DNA from: Cymbidium sinense
Taxonomy: Eukaryota > Streptophyta > Magnoliopsida > Asparagales > Orchidaceae
Direction: 5' to 3'
NCBI GenBank assembly: GCA_021442155.1
Contig: CM038221.1
Location: 43,719,648-43,783,647, forward strand
DNA length: 64,000 nt
Each line of letters starts with the position of its first letter. Positions within the stretch are counted from its first letter, which is position 1. Positions 26,060 through 37,551 of this stretch are shown in pieces. A program made the translations under genes and the position numbers. The notes under the pieces were generated by a model. That model saw only the letters and a program-made list of their open reading frames with translations. It ran no database searches and was not told where the DNA came from.

Positions 26060-26400
26060 ATTCTGACAAAACGAATGTAAAGAATCCGGGTGACGCCTGA
26101 AGGCGTCACGACCATCAATGGCAGCGGCTCACCATGACCAGTGTATGGCTCTGAGGCGAGACGGCAATGATACCATTGATGGCTGGCGATCATGGCCGAA
26201 GACCGAAAGCTGAGCTGGCTGGCTGAAGGAGGGCACCAATGATGATGGCGCGAATGATCTACAAGGGTACGGGGAAGGAGCCAGGCTGGAGGGAAGGCTG
26301 GAGCATGGGGTATAGGGCGGAAGCGCATGGCTAAGCAAGGTGGCGGCATGAAGGCTGGGGCGGAGGCGGTGGGCCGTAGCGGGTGAACGATTCTACGATA
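26060..26400. other. GC-rich island after the subtilase stop
   Basis: About 340 bp rich in GGC, GCG and ATGGC words stand out from AT-rich surroundings. Minus-strand frames (26,041-26,433 and 26,129-26,338) exist only because stops are rare in GC-rich DNA; they show no domain. The texture resembles the GC-rich heart of the LTR at 33,845-34,190, so it may be a piece of a related LTR, but I could not align it. Confidence 0.4.
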
Positions 26401-26433
26401 CTTATTATTAGATAAGAGGGAATTCAAATACAC

Positions 26434-26896
26434 ATAAAGGCTTTCTAGTGTATTAAAATCACCGAATTTTACTTTATTCGAACCAAATATTTGAAATGTT
26501 CAAAAGCATGCATACCAAACAGCAGTGTGGTTTCTTGTCAGCTTTAGTACACTTTTTATCTGCTCGTTGGTTTGCGAATCTTGAATAAATAAAATAAAAA
26601 ATAATGAATCTGTATTTTTTTTCGTGAATAAGAAAGTTTTTATTTAATATTTAAAATTATTTCATGAAACCATCATTGCTTCATTGGACATAAAGCTTCC
26701 ATTTTTTTTTTCTCTGAAATAGTTAGTCATACATTAAAGCTGTCCAAATTCTATTCACTCGTATATAATAATGATACAAATTTTAAAAATCTCAACTAAC
26801 ATTTAATTAGATGAATGATGATTTTTTATGTTCAAAAATTTTAAGAAAGATTCAACTAAGTGATGTAATAAGTAGTTAAATTATTTTTATAAGATT
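26434..26896. other. AT-rich DNA, nothing recognised
   Basis: No gene, repeat boundary or RNA is supported in this stretch. Confidence 0.5.
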
Positions 26897-27170
26897 TAAA
26901 TGATATAATTGTTGTGTCAAAAACTTCATCACGATAGAGTAGAACTATATGTAAATGAAAGACATCATAATTTTTAAGTGAAAATTTTCAGAAAAAAATC
27001 ACAGGATCTAGCCCAACTAAAATGTTCCACTATATATATATTCTTTTAAATATAAAGTTCTAATCTTCCCGATCATGAGATTAAAAGGTTGTATTTGAGA
27101 ATTACTGCGATAAGAGTTTCAAAATCATGCTACAATAGTTTGACGTGGTATGTGGAAATTGTTCTTATTA
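26897..27170 (+). mobile_element. Truncated LTR fragment, plus orientation
   Basis: The sequence 'ttgttgtgtcaaaaacttcat' followed by 'atcacaggatctagcccaac' and 'ccactatatat' aligns with the start of the LTRs at 32,744 and 33,606, where 'atcacagggcctagccagt' is read. Only the first 270 bp of the LTR is present, and the DNA to its right is an element interior in the opposite direction, so this is a rearranged fragment. Confidence 0.6.
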
Positions 27171-27907
27171 CATCAACACAATTGTTGACAAATTAAAATT
27201 CAAGTCAAGAGCAACACCATCTATATGATGAAAGAAATTTTACTTTGTAGGAACACATATAAAGAATAAAGAAATATCATATTATGTTTCTTCAGTCATT
27301 GTTAGAAGCTGAGGGACAACTCTTATTCTTAAAAGGTCACTAACATCAATATTATCAATATCTACTTGATTACTAGTTTGAGAAGCAAGTCAAGATTGAG
27401 GGGTAATTTCAACATTGAAAAAAAAAGATAGCTTGACAATTGTGATTATAAAGTTCAATCCTCCTATCATACTCATGAAAAAAAAAGCAAAGATCAAGGA
27501 GCAATTTTGCCTACAACCTCTAATGAATGTTTTGATTTGATCTATTTTACACATGTTTGCATCATCGAGTAACACTCTAAAAAAATAATCTCCAATGAGG
27601 TCTAAAACTTTTAATCTCTTCCACATGGTTAACGTCATCGAGTAATACTTTTATAGAGAAACCTTGGTTGAGAGTTAAAACTTTTGACATTTTCCAAACA
27701 GGTTAAAATATCACTGAGTGATACTTTGAAAAACAACCTCAGATAAATAAAAAATCATTCATGGATTCTCCCATGGAAGGCATGTCACTAAGGATGTCTC
27801 GATGGTAAGTTAGTAGTGGACATGATTCTCAGTAGAAAGACTTTAAGAGATCAAGTGGTTGGCAAGATATTCACTCATTTAAAATCTTTGAAAATACATG
27901 TATACCA

Positions 27908-28165
27908 AAAGTCTTAGAAGGCGAAAGCCTTAAAAGATACAAGTATATAAAAAATCTCAGTAGACAAAAGCCTTTGAAAGTACATGCATATCAAAAATCT
28001 TAAAAGACAAAAACCTTAGAAGGTGCAAATATACGAAATTTTTTTAAAGATGAATGCATAGTTAGGTATAAGTACATCAATAATCTCATAAGATAAAAAT
28101 ATTTAGAAGACATGTATACAACATAATCTTTTTAAGACCTAAGCCTTACAAATATATAAAAGTAT
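27908..28165. repeat. 43-bp tandem array, six degenerate units
   Basis: Units start near 27,908, 27,951 and 27,994 and keep the pattern 'caaaaatcttagaaggcaaa' then 'gccttagaaggtacaagtatat'. The first three units have an exact 43-bp spacing; later ones are diverged and slightly shorter. The same array appears inverted at about 31,500-31,760. Confidence 0.75.
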
Positions 28166-28330
28166 TACCATTACTAAGGGCAAAAACTTTATAATAAAAA
28201 ATATATACATTTTTATGTTTAAGGGCAAAATCCTTAACATACTAAGCGATAAACTGGAACCTTAAAGGGGATTTATGCACCACATATCCATAATAGTTTT
28301 AAACTTCTACATAGAGAAATTTAGAATTAC

Positions 28331-28720
28331 ACTAGAGCTTGTATGAAGGATAAACGTCACCTAACCATGTCAGTTTTAGACCCCGCGATCAAGGAAAAAT
28401 TAAGCCTACGACTGAGTTGTGCGCCATTATATAGCTAAGTGCAAGAAAAAATGATTTGGAGAAGAAGAGAGGAGCTTAGATTCACATTGGAGCCTGAATT
28501 CAAGATACAAGTCATTTAACTAGGTCAGTTTCAAACCTTGAGATCGAGAAATATTATATCCTATGAGGGGGGTCAATCATTTTAATGGTCATGGAGAAAA
28601 TGGGCTTAAAGAAAAATTAGAAGAACCCGAAGCACACTAAAGGCTGAATTTGGAATATGCCTAATCGTGGGTTCAAACCTTAAGATCAGGGAGAACTAGA
28701 GCCTACGAGGAGGGGGGGGG
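28331..28720. repeat. Roughly 150-bp tandem array, three units
   Basis: Three units beginning near 28,333, 28,482 and 28,633 share 'cacattggagcctgaattc' and 'cagtttcaaaccttgagatc' type boxes, spaced 149-151 bp. A related array lies inverted at about 31,130-31,480. A short poly-G tract of nine bases is at about 28,712-28,720. Confidence 0.65.
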
Positions 28721-28779
28721 TCCCACATCATTATACAAATTAGTGGATGCCACCATAGAAGAAAAGAGAAGATGTAAAT

Positions 28780-29412
28780 TTTCTTTATCCCATTAAGCTG
28801 AATCGATCGACTCAATGAGACAAATCCAATGAGCCCAAGAACATTCAAATTAGAGGTTATTGGAATGGTCAAATCATGAAGAAGGGATCTATGATCGAGA
28901 GAATTGATATGAACTATCTGACAGTGTGTTTTCAGATTTTGACTATAATTACTAAAATCTCTCTCTCAAAATCTTATAAATAAGACCACATTCTCGTCAT
29001 GAGTGGACAAAAAGCTAAAAGTGAACTTGACAGAAAGCTAAGAGAGAGTTAGAAGCTTGAAGTCTGTCATCACCACAAGCACCGCTGACCACCACCGACA
29101 ACCGTTACAATCGAACTATCATCGTATAGCTATTATAACTTGATTCTGAAACTCTCATCATCTTGATTTCTCAAATACAGTCTTATAATCCTATTATTAG
29201 AAAAGTTAACATTTTATAACTCAAACACATAGTAGAATATTTTGACTGATCTAGGCCCCATGATTTTTTCACTTATTTTCTAGATTTTTTTTCAAGTAAA
29301 AATCTTAGAGTTTCTTGTTCTTTTTTCAACTATCTATGCATGTGCTAAATTTCCATACAAAGCTAAGAAGTGAAGTTTTACTCTATCGATATGAGTTTTC
29401 TAACACACAATA
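28780..29412 (-). mobile_element. LTR, minus orientation
   Basis: It aligns with the solo LTR at 22,890-23,662 in the same direction: 'aatcgatcgactcaatgagacaaatccaat' type box, 'agcttgaagtctgtcatcacca', 'tagctattataacttgattc', 'ttttcaactatctatgcatg', and the end 'gttttctaacacacaata'. It is the LTR of the minus-oriented element whose interior is 27,171-28,779. Its first part is shortened. Confidence 0.72.
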
Positions 29413-29548
29413 ATTTTAATATATTTATATTTTATTAATTTAATATATAATATTCTGATTCAATATATTTCACTACTGAATAGTTTGAATATAATTATTA
29501 TAATATGCTAAACATTTATGAAAATTGAGTAAAATTTAATATCTTACT
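29413..29548. other. Spacer between two opposed LTRs
   Basis: AT-rich spacer of about 136 bp between the end of the minus LTR and the start of the plus LTR. No feature is recognised. The arrangement brings two LTR starts head to head. Confidence 0.4.
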
Positions 29549-30355
29549 TGAAAATCTAACAAACATAGATAATTAGAGAGAGTATGTGAAACATCAAAAT
29601 TTTAATGTAGAAAATCCCAAGAAAAAGGAAAAATATCATGGTGTCTTGCTTAGTTCAAATAATCCATATTTTGAGTTACAAATTTTACTCTTCTTCTAAG
29701 ATGAATGGGAGAGGACACAAAGTTGTAATTTTACAAAAATTAGGAAACAATAGATTTTAAATAATGTTAAATCAATTGTATGATGATAATTAGACTTTGA
29801 CAACCTCCAAAGCTAAGTGAAAATCAGTTGTGGTGATCGATGATAATAGTAGGTGGTGGTTAATGATGCTTACTAGTGGTGATTAGCTTCAAGCTTTTTA
29901 GTTTATATTTTAGATCTTCTTTAGCTCTTCCCTTTTCATGGTAGAATGGAGTCATATTAATATAATTAGCCAAAATCCTAAAATAATCCATTGATGGTCC
30001 ACATTGAATCCCTTAATCATAGATAGTTTCATGAGGATTTACGTGCCAAAACAACTTTCAATTGAGTGATCTTAAACTTATTAGATTTCTCTCGAACTGC
30101 TTTCGACTGTAAGCCTAATAGATTTGGAGATCATTTGATAATTCAATAAATATCAAAGTTTTTAATTACACTTCTAAAGCTTGATTTGAGCTCATTTGGA
30201 TTTGAATTGACTTTTTTAGTGTCGATGAACTCATCTCTTTGAGATGTTTAATTTAACTATAAATATATTAAAATTAGAATTTGGATGATTTCTAATTTAA
30301 TTTTAAAAAATTTAACATATCATACCTGATTTGATTAATTTTATTGTGACATGTC
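29549..30355 (+). repeat. 5' LTR of element E1
   Basis: It starts TGAAAATCTAACAAAC and ends GTGACATGTCA. Inside are 'aattttaatgtagaaaatccc', a dispersed set of GGTGGT-type words near 29,850, and 'ttcaattgagtgatcttaaac', all matched in the other LTRs of this family. The text after it (TTTGCCCCCTACATTTAGAT) parallels the text after the LTR at 34,603. Confidence 0.7.
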
Positions 30356-30599
30356 ATTTGCCCCCTACATTTAGATATAAAATCTAGTCATTCAAAAATA
30401 CATTAATTTTTATAAGTCTACAAATTCATTTGAAAGTAATGCAAAAATAAAGGCTAATTTTTTATCATCCAATACCAATCTACATAAAATTATAGTTTTC
30501 AAAAATATACTATTATTTTTTATTTTTGCCAAATTATATTTTATTTATTAGATTATCATATATTCGACGTATGTGTAACACATAAAGAAAACAAATGTG

Positions 30600-31075
30600 A
30601 TATATTTATTGTATATGTTTACAAGAAATATAAATGCTTTTTTAAGATGAAATAATATTTTTCTCTTTTATTTTTTAAGGAAGATGAGTTTTTTTTTACA
30701 AGTATGAAGAGTTTTTTTTAAATGATTAGTTTTCTTCTCTTTTTTAAAGAAAGATGAAGTATTTTCTTATAAGAAATAAAAATAATTTTTTTTAAGAAGA
30801 TGAAAAGTTTTCTTTTCTTTTTTATTTTTTTATTTTAAAGAAGATAAAGAGTTTTTTTAACATGAAATATAAAAAAAGATTCTTTAAAAGATTAAGAGTT
30901 TTTTTTCTTTTTTTTTCTTTTAAGAAAAATGAAAAGTTTTCTTCTTCTTAAAAATGAATATTTTTAGAAAATTTTGAGAAGAAATTTCTTGATAAAATTA
31001 GAAGAATTTTTTTTTGGAATTTAAAGAGGCTTTATTATTAATTTTTTTAAAATTTGAAGAGGCATTTTTTAGCTA
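30600..31075. repeat. Low-complexity AAGA/TTTT-rich tract
   Basis: About 470 bp of alternating T-runs and 'aagatgaa' words, with loose periodic units around 'gaagatgaaaagttttctt'. It is probably an eroded tandem repeat in the E1 interior. No coding sense. Confidence 0.6.
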
Positions 31076-32743
31076 TAAATATCCCTAAATAGGATATTAA
31101 AAAATCACCTTCTCCCTCTCTTCTTCTCAATAAGTCTTAGTTTTCTCCACTATCTTACATAAATGGAATGTGAATCCTTTTTTATAGGCTCCAATTCATC
31201 TCTATGTTGATGCATGAAATTGTCTTGGATAAGTAGTGCATATCATGCATTCAAGCTCTAGTGTGATTCTAAGCTCTTCTTTTTTTTTTCTTCTCCATAA
31301 AACCTAGTTTTTTTCACTATCCTATATAAATGATGATGAACCTCCCTTCATAAGCTCCATTTTTCCTCTATATTAAGGCTTAAAATTATTCTTGATAAGC
31401 GATGCATTTCTTGCATTCAGGTTCTAGTGTAACACCAGGTTTTTCTATGTAGAGGTTTGAAACTATCCAAGATAAGTGGTGTGTAAACCCCCTTCACAGC
31501 CCCCAATTCATCTTTATGTCTTTTAAGGCTTTTTCTTACAAAATAAAAATTATATCTTCTAAGGCTGAAGCTTCTAAAACTTTTAGTATACTTGTACTTT
31601 TTAAGGCTTTCAACTTTTAAAACTTTTAATATAACTATATCTTTTAAAATTTTCAACTTTTCAAATTTTTAATGTATTTGTACCTTTTGATGCTTTTACC
31701 TTCTAAGACTTTTAATGTACATATAGCTTATGATGCTTTCATCTTCTGAGATTTTTAATGTACCTATACCTTCTAATATTTTTAATGAGTGAAAACCATT
31801 TTAGCCACTTTCTATCTTAGAGTCTTTGTAGTGAGGACTCTGTTCACTACTAACTTTTAATCAAAATTTCCTCAAATGTGTACCTTCTAGAGATTGTTAG
31901 TGGAGACACAATCTTCCACTTACCCTCATGAGATCTTTTGGTTAGAATTTTGTTCAGTATTAACTTTCATTCGAGGCCACCTCATGCGTGTGCCTCGTAT
32001 AGGAGAAATCCACCAAGAGTTTTTGACTTGTTCAAGGTTATTTGTTAGAGTCTTATTCGATGATGTTAACTTATGTGGAAGAGGTTAAAAGTTATGACCC
32101 ATCTAAGATTATTTGTTAAAGTGTTACTATATGGCATTAACCTATGCAAAAAAAGGTTATCAAATCCCTAGATTGACACACATTAATTAAAATGAGATGA
32201 AGATCACATATATCTAAATCATAGATAAAATATTGTCTCGCATTTAGACCATTAGTATCCTTCTATAATCATAATATTTTTCAATAGTAGAACTCTAGCT
32301 TGATAATATTGCCTTGGATGCAATAAAAGATGTTAAATGGAATGACTTACTATTACCAAGATATTCATTTGAGGTTATAGTCAACTTGCCCTTAATCTTG
32401 ATGATAAAGAACAAACTTTTAAACAATGCTAAAATTACCTCATAAACTTGGCATGCTTCTAAGAATATTAATTAAGTAGAGAGCCAATGAGATTCTTTGC
32501 TATAATCATGCCCAAAATGTTGACATGGATGATCTTTTAAAATAATAATATGAGTTTTCCCATAGCTTCCAACAATACCAAAAGGATCTTAGTTTGATGA
32601 TCTTTCATTGAATGTACATGTTTTTTTCTAAACCATAATTTTATATGTTAGGTAGATGATGTTGTCCTTGATTGAAAGTTTGATTATCAATCATTATGAA
32701 GACAGAAAGAGAATATTTATTATATAAGATATCAAATTATTGT

Positions 32744-33605
32744 ATGCAAGAAAATTCATGGCGATAGAGTGAAACTTTACATCTTAACTTTAAATGAAAA
32801 TTCAAAACAAAAAGATAATTTGAGAGTATATGAGGAACACCCAAATTTTAATGTGGAAAGAAGAAAAATGACTCATTCAAATAATCTACTACATATTTTG
32901 AGTTAAAAGTTTGTTTATCCTTGACGAAAAGTGGGGTCACAAAATTATAATTATACAAAAGTTAGGCAACAATAGCCTTTGAATAAAATTATAATGATTA
33001 TATAATAGTAATATGGCTTTGACAGCTTCTAAAGATTGGTGATGATCACTTGTGTGATCAGCGATGACAACAAGTAGTATTCGATGATACTTGTTAGTAG
33101 TGATTGACTTCAAGCTTTTTAATTTAGCTCTTAACTCTTTTTTAACTCTCCCCTTTTTATGGTATGATAGAGTCCTATTTAAATAATTTTAGGGGACATT
33201 TTAATGACTATAGCTAAAGTTCCGAACACTCATCGATGATCCATATTAGTCATAGATAGTTTTAGGATTTAAATATTTTAATGACTTTCAATTTGACCGA
33301 TCTTAGGCTCGTTGGATTCTCTCTCATTGAGTTATTTGATTCGACTATAAGAACATTAGTTTTGGAGATCATTGATTATTCAACTAATATCTTAAAGATT
33401 TAATTACACTTCTAAGCCTCATTTGAGCTTAGTTAGACTCGGAATGATCCAATTTTTGTTGTCGTTGGACTCATCTCATCTAAACATTTAATTTGAATAT
33501 AAATCTATTAAAATCAAAGTTTGGATGAATTCTAATTTAATTTCACAAAATTATAGGTCTTGCCTCTAAATTCTTGCTTGATTTGATTACTTTTATTATT
33601 ATTAT
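32744..33605 (+). repeat. 3' LTR of element E1
   Basis: It begins near 'tgcaagaaaattcatgg', aligns with the 5' LTR through 'gagagtatatgaggaacacc', 'aattttaatgtggaaag' and 'tggtatgatagagtcc', and ends in 'gatttgattacttttatta'. Its expected last 10 bases are missing or mutated at the point where the next LTR starts. Confidence 0.68.
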
Positions 33606-34603
33606 TGTGTGCTAGAAAATCCAACACACAGATATTTGTAGAATGAACAAGAAACTCTAGAATTTTTACGTAGGAAAACCTCTAAAGAGGAGGAAAAAAT
33701 CACAGGGCCTAGCCAGTAAAAATCATCCACTATGTATCTGTTTTGAAGTACAAAGTTTTTCCAATAACGGGATTACTGAATTATATATGAGAATGCATGA
33801 CAATGGGAATCCCATAATCAGGTAAAAATAGCTATGCAGCAGTGGTTAGGCTATAACAGTTGCTGGTGGCAGTAGATGAAGGTGAACAACGGCGATGAGC
33901 CGACGGTGACGTCGACGGTGGTGATGACCGGCGGAGATGACCAACAATGATGGCTGGAGGTAGTCGGCGTGATGGCGACTATGATCGAGAATGGCGCGGC
34001 GTGGCAATGGTCGACGGGCAACCGACGACGCGGTGGCAGCGAACGCGCGGTCGGTGATGACCGGGCGATGGTGGTCTCGAACGATGGTCGGCATCGTGGT
34101 TGATGATCGATGACAATGGTTGATAATGGAGAGGACCGGTAGTGGTGGTGCGGCGGTGGTTGGCGGCATGGCTGGTCCGGCCGGTGGTAACGATTATGCT
34201 TGGAGGATTTTTAAGCTTTAGAGCTCTCTCTTCTCATTAGTTTGAGCTTCCTCTCATGTGAAGAATGAGGGTCTATTTATAGATTATGGGATTGACACCT
34301 CTATAAATACAGGCAAAATCCAAACCACTCCATAGGACGGCTCGAAATGATTTCTTCAATCATCTCATGTATTTTAAGAATTTGAATGCTCAAGAAGTCA
34401 GAATTAGGAGATCTTAAGCTTGTTAGATCCGGCTCATCAAGACTCTCGATTTGATTATAAACACTCCATATTAGGAGCCGACTGATCGCTAAGTTTTCAA
34501 TTATATTTTAAGTGCTTGATCTAAGTTAGTCTTGACTCAAAATCATATTACTTTTGACATCAAGATTTGTGCTTCAACTAGTGGAATTTTTAGTGTCATA
34601 TCA
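33606..34603 (+). repeat. LTR of element E2 with GC-rich core
   Basis: It starts TGTGTGCTAGAAAATCC and ends GTGTCATATCA. At 33,845-34,190 it carries a GC-rich core of GGTGATGACC and GGCGG-type words that the older LTRs show only as a short ATGACGA-rich patch. The minus-strand frame at 33,846-34,169 (107 codons) reflects this composition and is not a gene. Confidence 0.7.
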
Positions 34604-35100
34604 GTGCCCTTTATTTTTGGATGACATTATCTCTATCATCCAAAATTATATGCTAAATAATTGAAAATAACAAATTCTTTAATGAAATTTGTTGGTTCAT
34701 TAACCATATAGTTTGAGAGAATTGATCTTCATGGGTGCACAGATGCTTACAAAGTAGAGCCGCTGTATGACCCCGCGCGGCATTTCATAAGCCCAAACTC
34801 ACATCGATGAGCATTTTTTTATTATTTTGATTTCGCTTTTTCATTTTTTTATTTTTCCCATTTTGCTCTATAGGTCTATAAAACCCCTAAAACTAAGGAG
34901 ACACAACTCCCATATGCTCTAGTGTTCTTTTGCATTGGATGAGAAATCATTTAGCAAAAGTTAAGGGTTAGGGTAAAAAAAATTTTTTCTTTTCTTTTTG
35001 TCATCGAAACTCTAACCTTCTTCTTAAGAGAAGGTCATTCACTTTGCTGATCAAGACTCATAGCTCATAATCGAGACTCGCTTTTCTCGAGCATCAATTA
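34604..35100 (+). other. Untranslated leader region of element E2
   Basis: AT-rich stretch after the LTR with no reading frame. Short homopolymer tracts are present near 34,810-34,860 and 34,975-34,995. It is taken as the leader of the element. Confidence 0.4.
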
Positions 35101-35490
35101 TCCTCGTCGGACCAACCGGGTTTGGAGGCAATCAAAGCCTGTACTTCATATGTCGAGGCTCCAGTTTTCCCTCAAGAGAGGCGTCAACTATCCTCGTCAG
35201 ACCGACTTGGTGTGGAAGAGATCAAGACCCGTAGATCATACAGCGAGGCTCCAGTTTTCCCTCGAGAAAGGCGTCAACTATCCTTGTCAGACCGATCGAG
35301 TTTGGAAGCGATCAAGACCCGTAGTTCATACAGCGATGCTCTGATTTTCCCTCGAGAGAGCATCAATGCCCCTCGGACGCCCGAAGTTTGGAGGCTATCA
35401 AGACCTATAGTTCATACGGCAATGTTCCAATTTTCCCTTGAGAGAGGAATTAACTCTCCGATGGAGGCGATCAAGGCTCGTACTTTTTTA
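35101..35490 (+). repeat. 90-bp (30-codon) tandem array in element E2
   Basis: Units carry 'gaggctccagttttccctc', 'gaggcgtcaactatcctcgtcagaccga' (split across the unit) and 'gatcaagacccgtag'. The first complete unit is 90 bp, and since 90 is divisible by three the frame 35,122-35,511 stays open across it, giving repeated FPRERRQLS-like peptides. Later units are shorter and diverged. No known domain matches, so it is more likely a non-coding array than a protein. Confidence 0.75.
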
Positions 35491-35858
35491 CTTCTTCTTG
35501 TAGGAAATTGAATTTCTTGAAACTCCAATGGATGGTTCAGCAGTTGATAACTGCCATGATGGTAGGGAAGCGTCAATTAGGAACCATCCTTCAAAAAAAA
35601 TTCAAAGTGTAATTTGAGTATCATTAGAAAGAAATATTTTTTTTCCTTTTTGATCTCATATGTATGCATATATTTTTGGTCAGATCGTAGGCAATAAATT
35701 TTATCCAAGCTGTCTGTGAACAATAAAGTCAAGAAAGGATATGTCCAAGTATTTAGGTAAGTGAGTTGCTTCACACAATTCTCAGACCTTTGTCTTTCTC
35801 TCATCTTTTTTATTTATTATATATTTTGTAGGATGATGGTCGGAAGAAAACCAATTGC

Positions 35859-37551
35859 ATGACAGCTAAAGATAATATATCATCCACTATCATAGTTGAT
35901 AGTTTAATGGTGCTCCACATAAAATTTCATTTCTCTAATAAGTTGGTGGCTATTGTTGCCAAAAAGTCTGACCAAGCACGTTATTCTTCGCTAGAATACT
36001 TCACTACTTCTGAGATGATTCTTTGTGCGAGACTGCGATTCCCTTTGACTCCTCAATTGATTGACATCTTTAAAATATGCAGTGTAGCTTTTGCAATTTT
36101 CATTTTGAGCTTTAGTGAGCATCGTTAGTTTGACTGTCTTCTTTATAGAGCGTGTGACTTTGAACATCAAATACTTGTGCCGAATGTGTAGATTCACATG
36201 TGATGCTCAAGACGTGTTTCTTATTGAGCTATAAATAATTGGATAGAATTTTAAGCATGGGATCCATCAAGAAAATGGTCTAATGGGTTCTTTTTTGTGA
36301 AAAATTAGTAGGGGCTCCCTGAGAGATGGAGAAGATTGAATGACCTTCCAGATCCATTGTTGATTAAAGAGAATGAAATCTTATGACTCTTAATATTCTT
36401 GATGTAGGAAGCTTGCATCATGAGTTACGTCACATTGGCAAGTATATAATTGAAGATAGAATGTTCAAGGTTGGCCTTTCCATTCAGGCATGGAGATCTC
36501 ATGCTCTTTCACTGAAGAGATCAAGTAAAGGTGATGAAAGGTCTCCTCATATTCACAGGATTCTTTCAAAAAGCCCATTATGAAATCATGGTGATAGCAA
36601 TATTTCTTCTTTAAAGAAAAAGAATATATGTGCCGAAATAACTACATCAAATATTTGCGGAGAAGATGTTCACCCCCATTTGGCCTCTGAGAGTTTAGCT
36701 ATCTCAACTCATAATGGGAGGATTCATTTCGAAATCGCATATTCCTAAAGAGGTGTTAAAGTAGGTATGCACTAGACGTCAATGAGCAGACAAATTAGTA
36801 TGTTATCTTCTCCTTCTCTTTCTTTTCTTCTTTTCCTTTTTTGTTCATGTAATATTTGTGATTTTTTTATTAAGGTAGCCCAAACATTAGGGCGGATGGC
36901 TCATTTGGGAGTCGCTCTAGACGAGTGGAATACTGAATTTGTGAAGGTAAAATATTTGCAAGGTGAGTATGAGCGAAAGATGAGTATTAAGGCCCGAGAA
37001 GTGGCAGCTCTAGAGGATTAGCTAATCGGGTGTAGAACTGAGCTAGCAAATATGTCAACTTCTCTTTCTCTCCAGCATCAGGAGGTGAAGTATACTCGTG
37101 ATGAGCCGATTGAGGTGAGGGTAGAGATTCTCCAAAAAGAGAAAAGACTCAAGGCATTTGCAGCAGAGAAGAAAGCATTACAAGATCGTCTTTCTGAGAA
37201 GGAGCTTATAATATCATAAGTGGAAGTAAATAAAATCACCTTGAAGGCAGTGGAAGACTTTAAGAACTCCCTAGCTTATCGCAATGATATCGAGGACCTT
37301 GTCCAAGAAGCTCGTAATCATATTCTTAATGTTGAAGTGAATGACTTGGAGTGCCAATGTTTGGAGGAAGGCTTCATTTGAGGATTCCTAAAAGGAATCC
37401 ACTTAGTTGATCGCAAAATTGGAGCTAGTATTAAGAATCTATCTCCCAGCCAAATATCTGAAGACCCTTCGCTAGATTTTGGAGATGAGGGGGTTGAGAG
37501 TGAGTTTAAGGGAGCATCTTTCAGTGGTGAGGAGGACGTTGATATCATGTA
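35859..37551 (+). pseudogene. Degenerate gypsy-type transposon protein with coiled coil
   Basis: The first part, in the frame from 35,859, reads SSLEYFTTSEMILCARLRFPLTPQLIDIF (shown here only as key spots: the LRFPLTP box followed by a hydrophobic stretch), the signature of the plant 'putative gypsy type transposon' domain (Pfam Transposase_28). About 36,270-36,370 gives GLPERWRRLNDLPDP in another frame. The second part (36,890-37,551) has VAQTLGRMAHLGVALDEWN, then heptad-rich Glu/Lys/Leu sequence with EKRLKAFAAEKKALQDRL, and ends SGEEDVDIM with a stop at 37,549-37,551. Several stops and frame changes break the frame. In plant genomes such genes belong to LTR elements; the function is unknown. 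Confidence 0.7.

Larger units (their letters stand above)
27171..28779 (-). mobile_element. Non-coding retrotransposon interior, minus orientation
   Basis: Read on the minus strand this resembles 30,360-32,200, the interior of the element at 29,549-33,605. Both carry the same order of arrays: a region with 'gaggtt...gttacttgat' words (27,530-27,760), a 43-bp tandem array, and a longer tandem array of about 150 bp. No gag or pol motif is visible. The 82-codon minus-strand frame at 27,390-27,638 is not recognised. Confidence 0.62.
29549..33605 (+). mobile_element. Non-autonomous LTR retrotransposon, plus orientation (element E1)
   Basis: Two related LTRs (29,549-30,355 and 32,744-33,605) flank a 2.4-kb interior. 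The interior holds homopurine/homopyrimidine low-complexity DNA (30,600-31,070), a three-unit array (31,130-31,480), an inverted 43-bp-type array (31,500-31,760) and a region with 'gagtcttattcgatgatgtt' words that also occur in the 84-bp array at 37,761. No gag or pol is seen, so the element must have depended on another one. The LTRs are strongly diverged, which points to an old insertion. Confidence 0.72.

Noticed and set aside
26041..26433. 130-codon minus-strand frame after the subtilase
   Set aside because: Composition artefact of a GC-rich island; low-complexity Pro/Ser/His peptide without a family.
27908..28165. Regular 43-bp repeats as a CRISPR array
   Set aside because: Units are contiguous without unique spacers, are degenerate, and lie in a plant retrotransposon.
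33846..34169. 107-codon minus-strand frame rich in His, Arg and Pro
   Set aside because: It sits in the GC-rich core of an LTR, where stop codons are rare; no domain is seen.
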